A DNA stretch of 31,487 bases from CAYVUB01 sp964454675 (GTDB lineage Bacteria > Bacteroidota > Bacteroidia > Flavobacteriales > Flavobacteriaceae): the NCBI GenBank assembly GCA_964454675.1, contig CAYVUB010000031.1, positions 1 through 31,487 on the forward strand, in the 5' to 3' direction. Positions 7,169 to 13,759 of this stretch are shown here, in pieces; position 1 is the stretch's first letter, and every line of letters begins with the position of its first letter. The notes under the pieces were generated by a model. That model did no database searches. It was given only the letters and a program-made list of their open reading frames with translations, and was not told where the DNA came from. Made by a program: the position numbers and the translations under genes.

Positions 7169-8773
7169 ATGGTTAAAAATCTATATAACATCCTGTTTTT
7201 TATTAGCATTGCAATGATTTTGGTTAATTGTGCCAACAGAGGTTCGCCAACCGGAGGCGAAAAAGATATTGAGCCGCCTGTAATAATCAAGTCTGAGCCT
7301 GAAAATTTTTCGACCAATTTTACAAGTAAGGAAATCAGGATTTACTTTAACGAATACATAAAAATTAAAGACCTGCAAAAACAGCTTATTATATCGCCAC
7401 CCATGAATCACGATCCGGAAATCACACCCATGGGAAGTGCCAGCAAATATATTTCCATCAAAATAAAAGATACGCTTTTGCCAAACACAACTTACGCATT
7501 TAATTTTGGGAACAGTATTGTTGATAATAATGAAGAAAATCCGTACCCGTATTACAGATATGTGTTTTCAACAGGCAGCTATATCGATTCGCTTTCTGTA
7601 AAAGGAATGGTTATGGATGCTAAAGAACGAACAACCGACAAGTTTGTAACCGTGATGCTGTATGATGTGGATTCGACCTATACAGATTCTATCGTTTATA
7701 AGAAAAAACCAAAATATATTACCAACACTCTGGACAGCACAACCACTTTCAGCATCGATAACATCAAAGAAGGAAAATACCTGTTGGTGGCTTTAAAAGA
7801 TGCTAACAATAACTACACATTTCAACCCAAAGTTGATAAAATAGGATTTCACAATGAATTTATAACCGTACCAAGCGATACAACATACACACTTAAATTG
7901 TTTAAAGAAGACCTTGATTTTAAAGCATCAAGACCATACCAGGCAGCTGGACAAAAAATCGGGTTTGGGTTTGAAGGCGATTACAAATCAACCGACATAA
8001 AGATACAAACTACGGTTCCTGACGATTTTGCAAAGCGAATAACCAAAGATACCAAAACCGACACCTTATATTATTGGTACAAACCAAAATTAGAAATCGA
8101 TTCAGCGTTTTTTGCCATCAAAAATAACAAGTACGCCGATACGCTGCTTCACAGGTTTAGAGAATCAAAACAAGACACTCTAACTATCAAATCTTTAGTA
8201 GGCGGCAACATAAATTTTGATGATAACTTTGCACTTGAAGGCAGTATTCCGTTTGAAAACATAGATGTAAGCCAGATAAAAATCATGAATAAAGATTCTG
8301 TTGATGTGGCATTCAGCTCAAAACTCGACAGCATTTTTAACCGTTACATATTTGCCTTTGACAAACAAGAATCGCAAACTTATAAAATACAGCTGTTGCC
8401 AAATGCCATCACAGACTTTTTTGGCAATGTTAATGATTCTTTAAACTATACAATACGCACCAAAACTTATTCTGATTATGCCAATATAAGAGTGGTTCTT
8501 AAAAATGCGCAATATCCTATTATTGCTCAATTGACAGATCGCGAAGGTAAAATGAAATATGAACAATTTGCCGACAAGCCCAAAGTATTTGACTTCAGAA
8601 ACATTACAACGGGCAATTATTACCTACGGATTATACATGACACCAACGGTAACCAGAAATGGGATTCGGGTAATTATCTAAAAAAGCAACAGCCCGAACG
8701 CATAAGCCATGACCATACGGTTATAGAGGCTTCGGCAAACTGGGATATTGTTCATGAATTTACTTTAGAGTAA
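7169..8773 (+). CDS. Ig-like domain lipoprotein (Bacteroidota BIg_5 type)
   Basis: The 534-residue product starts with a lipoprotein signal peptide ending in the lipobox LVNC (Cys21), followed by ANRGSPTGGEKDIEPP, a start widely shared by Bacteroidota surface lipoproteins. An SbsA/BIg_5-type Ig domain follows (about 35-125: EPENFSTNFTSKEIRIYFNE, ISPPM, LLPNTTYAFNFGNSIVDNNE). Several more beta-sandwich segments come next, and the C-terminal part has DTNGNQKWDSGNY. No catalytic motif is seen. It is probably anchored in the outer membrane, with unknown binding partners. The last 14 bases overlap the end of the convergent omega-amidase gene. Upstream, TTAATTTG (7140-7147) is one base off the -7 consensus. 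Confidence 0.82.
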   Translation: MVKNLYNILFFISIAMILVNCANRGSPTGGEKDIEPPVIIKSEPENFSTNFTSKEIRIYFNEYIKIKDLQKQLIISPPMNHDPEITPMGSASKYISIKIKDTLLPNTTYAFNFGNSIVDNNEENPYPYYRYVFSTGSYIDSLSVKGMVMDAKERTTDKFVTVMLYDVDSTYTDSIVYKKKPKYITNTLDSTTTFSIDNIKEGKYLLVALKDANNNYTFQPKVDKIGFHNEFITVPSDTTYTLKLFKEDLDFKASRPYQAAGQKIGFGFEGDYKSTDIKIQTTVPDDFAKRITKDTKTDTLYYWYKPKLEIDSAFFAIKNNKYADTLLHRFRESKQDTLTIKSLVGGNINFDDNFALEGSIPFENIDVSQIKIMNKDSVDVAFSSKLDSIFNRYIFAFDKQESQTYKIQLLPNAITDFFGNVNDSLNYTIRTKTYSDYANIRVVLKNAQYPIIAQLTDREGKMKYEQFADKPKVFDFRNITTGNYYLRIIHDTNGNQKWDSGNYLKKQQPERISHDHTVIEASANWDIVHEFTLE

Positions 8774-9539
8774 ACACATCCATATCATTTAAAAAGTTGA
8801 ATTTAGTCCGGCTGTTTTCAATGTCATATTTGTGAAGTGTGACAATTTCAACGGCTTCTTTATCAAAAGCGATGTTGTCTATCCTGTTGCCAAGCGCGTC
8901 ATACGCAGCCGAATGTCCCGAATATTCATGGCTATTACCATCGTTTCCTACCCTGTTTACGCCTATGCAATAACTCATGTTTTCAATAGCCCGGGCTTTC
9001 AATAAGGTGTCCCAGGCTTGAATACGAACGTTTGGCCAATTGGCAACATAAAACAGTACATCATAATGTTCAGTATTCCGTGCCCAAACGGGAAAACGCA
9101 AATCATAACAAATCATCGGGCAAAGTTTCCAGCCTTTATAATGAATGATTTTTTTGTTTGTCCCGGACGCATAAACCTTGTCTTCGCCGGCAAGTGTAAA
9201 AGTATGCCGCTTGTCGTAAGTATCTGTTGTTCCGTCAGGATAAACAAAAAGTAAGCGGTTGTAATAGTGATTGTTTTCTTTAATAATAATGCTTCCTGTG
9301 ACGGCTGCCTGAGTTTGTTTTGCCAGTTGACGCATCCAGTTGACGGTTTCTCCCTGCATGGTTTCGGCAACCGGAGAGGCATTCATGGTAAAGCCCGTGG
9401 TGAACATCTCAGGAAACATTATAATATCAACACTATCTGACAACGATGCAATTTTACCCGACAACATCCTGCGGTTTTCCTCAGGGTGTTCCCAAACCAA
9501 ATGGGTTTGAATAATCGCTATCTTCAAGTTGGTATTCAT
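8760..9539 (-). CDS. Carbon-nitrogen hydrolase, probable omega-amidase (YafV/Nit2-like)
   Basis: The 259-residue length is typical of the nitrilase superfamily. The Glu-Lys-Cys triad is clear: E44 in MFPEMFTTGF, K110 in YDKRHTFTLAGE and C144 in PMICYDLRFPVW. MFTTGF, HTFTLAGE and YDLRFP match the omega-amidase branch (E. coli YafV), which hydrolyses 2-oxoglutaramate and 2-oxosuccinamate to oxo-acids plus ammonia. The gene starts 6 bp after the coiled-coil gene upstream and is in the same group as a YbdL/kynurenine-type aminotransferase, which supports an omega-amidase over other nitrilases. The 3' end overlaps the convergent lipoprotein gene by 14 bp. Confidence 0.85.
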   Translation of the reverse strand: MNTNLKIAIIQTHLVWEHPEENRRMLSGKIASLSDSVDIIMFPEMFTTGFTMNASPVAETMQGETVNWMRQLAKQTQAAVTGSIIIKENNHYYNRLLFVYPDGTTDTYDKRHTFTLAGEDKVYASGTNKKIIHYKGWKLCPMICYDLRFPVWARNTEHYDVLFYVANWPNVRIQAWDTLLKARAIENMSYCIGVNRVGNDGNSHEYSGHSAAYDALGNRIDNIAFDKEAVEIVTLHKYDIENSRTKFNFLNDMDVFTLK

Positions 9540-9545
9540 ACCGTA

Positions 9546-10034
9546 TTATGAACGTCTTAATTTTTTGCTTGCTTTTTCACGGGATTCACTTAGTTTCTGA
9601 ATTTTTTTAAGCCATTTTGCTTCGTCATTAGGTGACAAATCGCCTCTGTTCTTTCTTTTCTCGTAAGTATCTACAGCCTTTTCATGATTTTTAGCCGCTT
9701 TATCATAGCTTGCCTGCGCTTTTTGTTTTTGCTTTAATTCTTTTTCAGCCTTTTTTTGTGCTTTTTCTGCTTCTTTCCGGGCTTTTTCGGCTTTTTTTAA
9801 TTCCTTTTCTGCTTGCTTTTGTGCTTTTTCTGCTTCTTTGGCGGCTTTCAGTTTGGCTTCCAATGCTGTTTTGATTTCTTTTTGTTCTTCTGCCGTAAGC
9901 GTTTCGGTAATATCAACACCATTTTTGTAGATAGCCTTTCCTTTTACTTCGTAAGCTGTTCCGTTTGAAATCACTTCCTGGGCGTTTACAGCAAAACTTA
10001 ATGCCAGGAATACTAAGGTTAGTATAATTTTCAT
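9546..10034 (-). CDS. Secreted Lys/Ala/Glu-rich coiled-coil protein, uncharacterised
   Basis: The 162-residue product has a clean signal peptide ending at NAQ (cut after about Ala18 or Gln19). A small folded start follows (VISNGTAYEVKGKAIYKNGV). From about residue 45 to 110 there is a single charged helix built from degenerate KAxKxAEKx repeats, and then a basic C-terminus. I do not recognise a function. It is very basic overall and should sit in the periplasm or at the cell surface. Low-complexity helices of this kind give false hits to TolA or colicins, so those names should not be transferred. The stop is 6 bp before the omega-amidase start, so the two are likely co-transcribed. Confidence 0.75.
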   Translation of the reverse strand: MKIILTLVFLALSFAVNAQEVISNGTAYEVKGKAIYKNGVDITETLTAEEQKEIKTALEAKLKAAKEAEKAQKQAEKELKKAEKARKEAEKAQKKAEKELKQKQKAQASYDKAAKNHEKAVDTYEKRKNRGDLSPNDEAKWLKKIQKLSESREKASKKLRRS

Positions 10035-10141
10035 GTTTTTAAATATTTTAATTTAAAGTATATTATTTATTAAGACGCAAAACTTTAACAACTCGTCACA
10101 GGTTTAACAGTCTTTTAAGAGATGTCAAATGTATGGGTTTT

Positions 10142-11302
10142 TTATATGTTACACAGAATTTTTGCAGCCGTTTTTAAAGTTTCGTCTGTTTTTGCAAAAC
10201 AAAACCTAAGAACCTTTTCATCAAACCCTCCTGTATTAAAAACCGAAAGCGGAATGGATGCCAAACCATGCTCAATGGTAAGCCGTTTGGCAAATTCAAC
10301 ATCGTTTTCATCTGTAATATCTGAATAGTTTAAAACCTGAAAATAGGTGCCTTTTGCAGGTGTGAATTTAAACCGCGAACCGGCTATCAGGCTTAAAAAC
10401 AAATCGCGCTTTTGTTGATAAAATTCTGATAATTGCAAATAATGATTCGGGGTTTTAAGATACTCTGCCAGTGCTATTTGAACAGGATGATTAACACTAA
10501 ACACGTTAAACTGATGCACTTTCCTGAACTCGTCCATCAATAGTTTTGGCGCACAGCAATAACCTACTTTCCATCCTGTATTATGAAACGTTTTTCCAAA
10601 CGAAGCGACCATAAAACTGCGTTGTTTCAAATCGGGAAACAAACATGCGCTTTGATGCTGCCCGCCGTCAAAAATAATATGTTCATAAACCTCATCACTC
10701 AGCAAAATGATATTGGTGTTTTTGAGCAATGCCTGCAATTGCAGCATATCATCTTTAGCAATTATCGTTCCGCTCGGGTTTTGCGGTGTATTGATAATCA
10801 TCATTTTGGTTTTGCCGGTAATCAAAGATTTTACCAGATTCCAGTCTATTTTGTAATGTGGCGCTTTAAGCTGTACCGGTATGGTTTTGCCGCCGTTAAG
10901 TTCTATTGCAGGCCGGTAACAATCGTAAGCAGGATTAAAAATAATGACTTCATCACCGGATGTTACAAAAGCACAAATAGCTGTAAAAATAGCTTGGGTT
11001 GCACCGGCGGTTATGGTTATTTCTGTTTCGGGATGATAGGATGAGCCGTACAGGCTTTCACATTTTTCGGTAATTGCCATACGCAAATCGATACTTCCCG
11101 GCATGGGTGCATACTGGTTATAATTCGCATTCATTGCAGAAGAAACCAAGTCTATCAGCTTCCGGTCACTTTCAAAATTCGGGAATCCTTGCGATAGGTT
11201 TATAGCCTGATGTTTTTGTGCCAATGTGCTCATCACTGTAAAAATGGTGGTGCCTACATTTGGGAGTTTTGATGTGTGCTGCATAGATGTTAAATGTGTC
11301 AT
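10142..11302 (-). CDS. PLP-dependent aminotransferase, methionine/kynurenine type (YbdL-like)
   Basis: The 386-residue fold-type I aminotransferase carries the Schiff-base lysine K237 in SFGKTFHNTGWKVGY. Also visible are NTPQNPSGT, LLSDEVYEHIIFDG and an RFCFAKTDETL C-terminus. This set is characteristic of the methionine aminotransferase / kynurenine aminotransferase / glutamine transaminase K group. It likely transfers amino groups between glutamine or methionine and their 2-oxo acids. ATG 11302 gives MTHLTSMQHTSKLP. The internal ATG at 11284 (MQHTSKLP) is an equally good start. The omega-amidase further down the same strand would remove the 2-oxoglutaramate made from glutamine. The gap to the next gene is 107 bp, so co-transcription is plausible but unproven. 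Confidence 0.87.
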   Translation of the reverse strand: MTHLTSMQHTSKLPNVGTTIFTVMSTLAQKHQAINLSQGFPNFESDRKLIDLVSSAMNANYNQYAPMPGSIDLRMAITEKCESLYGSSYHPETEITITAGATQAIFTAICAFVTSGDEVIIFNPAYDCYRPAIELNGGKTIPVQLKAPHYKIDWNLVKSLITGKTKMMIINTPQNPSGTIIAKDDMLQLQALLKNTNIILLSDEVYEHIIFDGGQHQSACLFPDLKQRSFMVASFGKTFHNTGWKVGYCCAPKLLMDEFRKVHQFNVFSVNHPVQIALAEYLKTPNHYLQLSEFYQQKRDLFLSLIAGSRFKFTPAKGTYFQVLNYSDITDENDVEFAKRLTIEHGLASIPLSVFNTGGFDEKVLRFCFAKTDETLKTAAKILCNI

Positions 11303-11340
11303 AAAGTAACAAAAAAATATGCTGATTTTTAGGTCTTTTT

Positions 11341-11348
11341 TATCTTTG
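11341..11348 (+). promoter_or_regulatory. -7 box (TATCTTTG) of the S46 peptidase gene
   Basis: An exact TAnnTTTG match ends 25 bp before ATG 11374, which predicts a short 5' leader. No TTTG -33 box was seen at the expected spacing. Confidence 0.45.
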
Positions 11349-11373
11349 GGCTGTTTAAAAAATACCGGACAAT

Positions 11374-13476
11374 ATGAAGCTTCTTAAAATTATTATTCTT
11401 TTTATTACCATTCAGGTTTCTGCACAACAAGGCGGCATGTGGATTCCTTCACTTTTACAAGGAATGAATGAAGACGAAATGCAATCTTTGGGAAGCACAT
11501 TGACCGCACAAGATATTTATGATGTCAACAATTCAAGTTTAAAAGATGCCATAGGACATTTTAATGGTGGCTGCACCAGCGAAGTGATTTCTTCAAAAGG
11601 ATTGCTGCTCACCAACCATCATTGCGGATATGGCCAGATACAATCGCATTCTTCGTTAGAACATGATTATTTAAAAGACGGCTTTTGGGCAATGACACAG
11701 GAAGCAGAATTACCCAACGAAGGTTTGTTTGTAGAATTTATTGTTCGTATTGAAGATGTTACCGCCCGGATTTTAAAAGGTGTAACAAGCAAAATGACCG
11801 ATAAAGAACAGCAGTCACAAATTGATTCTAACAGCAAAGCCATACAACTTTCTACCGTAAAAGAAAGTTGGCAGGATACACGTATTAAAGCTTTTTACAA
11901 AGGAAACCAATATTATTTATTTGTTACGGAACGTTATGAAGATGTAAGATTGGTAGGTACGCCACCAAACAGCATAGGAAAATTTGGAAGCGATACCGAC
12001 AATTGGGTTTGGCCTCGTCATACCGGCGATTTTGCTTTATTCAGGATTTATGCCGATAAAAATAACCGCCCCGCAAAATATTCAAAAGATAATGTTCCGT
12101 TTACACCAAAGCACTTTTTACCGGTGTCATTAGACGGTGTGAGCGAAGACGATTTTACCATGATTTTCGGGTTTCCGGGCACCACCAATGAATACCTTCC
12201 GGCGGTTGCCGTAGAACAAATTGTCACAAAAATTAACCCGAGTAATATAGCCATAAGAGAAGCGGCATTAAAAGTTATTGATGCCCACATGAAAGCAGAT
12301 GATAAAACACGTATTCAATATGCATCAAAGCAAGCAAGTATTGCCAATCATTGGAAAAAATGGCAAGGTGAAAACTTAGGCGTTCAAAAAAGTGGCGCTA
12401 TCCAAATTAAGCGTGATTTGGAAGCCGAATTTACAAAACGGCTCAATACTAAAAAATTAAAAGCAGATTATGGAAATCTGTTGCCCGAATTTGAAAAACT
12501 GTATAAGGAATTTGAAGCCGTAAACATCAAACGCAGCAATTATACCGAAGTGTTTACAAGAACCAACGAGCTTATGCGTATCATGGTTTTTGCCCAGCAA
12601 TTAGAAACTTCTGCAAACAAAGGCGAAGAAACATTCAGCAAAACACGAAAAGCATTATTAAACAGATTATCAGTAATTTACAAAAATTACAATGTAACGG
12701 TCGATAAAAGTGTTTTTGAAAATGTGATGCCCTTATACACCAAAAATGCAGATGCCGGCATTTATGAATCAACCGCTTTTACAAGTTATGAAACCGCTCA
12801 AAATCTGTTAAGCGGCACTTCTGAACAGGTTTTAAGAAAACTAAACAATGACGCCGCCTACAACTATGCAAAACCGATAATAACAGACTATTTGGAAAAC
12901 ATAGACCCGCAATGGCAAGCTATAAACACCAAAATAAACGGATTGCAAAAAACATACATGAAGGCTTTAATGGAAATCATGCCGGAACAGCGTTATTTTC
13001 CCGATGCCAACAGCACTTTGAGAGTAACCTACGGAAAAGTAAAAGGCTACGACCCAAGTGATGCTGTTAACTATGCGCCTATAAGTTATCTGGAGGGTGT
13101 TATTGAAAAATATATTCCGGGCGATTATGAGTTTGATGTACCCGAAAAACTTATAGAATTGTATCAAAATAAAGATTACGGGCAGTATGCCGACAGCAAC
13201 GGAAAATTACCGGTTTGCTTTATAGGCACCAATCACACTACCGGCGGCAACTCAGGAAGTCCTGCCATTGATGCGCACGGCAATCTGATAGGATTAAATT
13301 TTGACCGTGTTTGGGAAGGCACCATGAGCGACATCTATTACAGCCCCGAAATATGTCGCAACATTATGGTCGATGTCAGGTACATCCTGTTTATTATTGA
13401 CAAATATGCCGGTGCCAAACATTTAATTGACGAGATGACTCTTGTACATCCAAAACGCCCGGAAAGCTTAAATTAA
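11374..13476 (+). CDS. S46 dipeptidyl-peptidase, DPP11 type (Asp/Glu-specific)
   Basis: The 700-residue product starts with a signal peptide (cut near VSAQ, about residue 18), then QGGMWIPSLL as in mature DPP7/DPP11. Serine-protease elements are visible: His82/His83 in LLTNHHCGY, Asp219 in RHTGDFALFR, and Ser627 in TGGNSGSPAID. Arg645 in FDRVWEGT lies 18 residues after the catalytic serine. This equals the Ser655-Arg673 spacing of Porphyromonas gingivalis DPP11, where the arginine selects Asp/Glu at P1, whereas DPP7 has glycine there. I therefore call it DPP11-type. It removes dipeptides from peptides in the periplasm, feeding peptide use. It has its own promoter box and a terminator at 13720, with a MITE-like element between stop and terminator. 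Confidence 0.92.
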   Translation: MKLLKIIILFITIQVSAQQGGMWIPSLLQGMNEDEMQSLGSTLTAQDIYDVNNSSLKDAIGHFNGGCTSEVISSKGLLLTNHHCGYGQIQSHSSLEHDYLKDGFWAMTQEAELPNEGLFVEFIVRIEDVTARILKGVTSKMTDKEQQSQIDSNSKAIQLSTVKESWQDTRIKAFYKGNQYYLFVTERYEDVRLVGTPPNSIGKFGSDTDNWVWPRHTGDFALFRIYADKNNRPAKYSKDNVPFTPKHFLPVSLDGVSEDDFTMIFGFPGTTNEYLPAVAVEQIVTKINPSNIAIREAALKVIDAHMKADDKTRIQYASKQASIANHWKKWQGENLGVQKSGAIQIKRDLEAEFTKRLNTKKLKADYGNLLPEFEKLYKEFEAVNIKRSNYTEVFTRTNELMRIMVFAQQLETSANKGEETFSKTRKALLNRLSVIYKNYNVTVDKSVFENVMPLYTKNADAGIYESTAFTSYETAQNLLSGTSEQVLRKLNNDAAYNYAKPIITDYLENIDPQWQAINTKINGLQKTYMKALMEIMPEQRYFPDANSTLRVTYGKVKGYDPSDAVNYAPISYLEGVIEKYIPGDYEFDVPEKLIELYQNKDYGQYADSNGKLPVCFIGTNHTTGGNSGSPAIDAHGNLIGLNFDRVWEGTMSDIYYSPEICRNIMVDVRYILFIIDKYAGAKHLIDEMTLVHPKRPESLN

Positions 13477-13486
13477 TAGCACATTA
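13477..13486. repeat. Left direct repeat (TAGCACATTA) flanking MITE-like copy 1
   Basis: TAGCACATTA at 13477-13486 recurs exactly at 13699-13708, directly beside the two ends (CC and GG) of the repeat element. This looks like a 10-bp target-site duplication. Confidence 0.65.
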
Positions 13487-13698
13487 CCCGTAGTGCATTA
13501 TGAAATAAACATTAATTCACTGAAAACAAACGCAATATAAAAAGTAAGACTCCGTAGGAGTCAAATGTTTGTAACCCCGAACTTCGTTCGGGGAAATAAA
13601 ATGAAATGAAGTCGGGTTTTGGCGCATATTTTTGTAGCGGAACGAAGTGTAGCACACAAAAATTGTGACAAAACTGTCTTTTGATAATGCACTACTGG
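13487..13698. mobile_element. MITE-like element, copy 1 (212 bp)
   Basis: The element is non-coding, and its sequence recurs at 25603-25814 with the same length and only five substitutions in my hand alignment (207/212 identical). The ends carry a perfect 12-bp inverted repeat, GTAGTGCATTAT (13490-13501) and its complement (13684-13695). Counting two mismatches, this extends to about 21 bp. Inside are the hairpins GACTCC-GTA-GGAGTC (about 13548-13562) and CCCCGAAC-TTC-GTTCGGGG. TAGCACATTA is present on both sides, as expected after transposition. No transposase is encoded, so mobility would need an enzyme supplied in trans. It sits between the S46 peptidase stop and that gene's terminator. 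Family unknown. Confidence 0.8.
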
Positions 13699-13708
13699 TA
13701 GCACATTA
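13699..13708. repeat. Right direct repeat (TAGCACATTA) flanking MITE-like copy 1
   Basis: Exact match to 13477-13486, immediately outside the right end of the element. Confidence 0.65.
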
Positions 13709-13719
13709 TTTATAAATAC

Positions 13720-13759
13720 AAGCCGTAAGTACAAGCAATTGTATTTGCGGCTTTTTTTT
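13720..13759 (+). terminator. Rho-independent terminator, probably of the S46 peptidase gene
   Basis: Arms 13720-13734 and 13739-13753 pair over all 15 positions with two G-U wobbles around the loop GCAA, and T8 follows (13752-13759). The T-run faces the plus strand. It lies 243 bp after the S46 peptidase stop because the 212-bp element and one copy of the direct repeat intervene. It touches the stop codon of the convergent patatin gene (13758-13760). Confidence 0.82.

Noticed and set aside
9546..10034. TolA or colicin-like protein
   Set aside because: The similarity would rest only on the Lys/Ala/Glu-rich helix. The TolA C-terminal domain and membrane anchor are absent.
10583..11044. 153-codon open frame antisense to the aminotransferase
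   Set aside because: It is a shadow of a well-supported gene and the product has no recognisable features.
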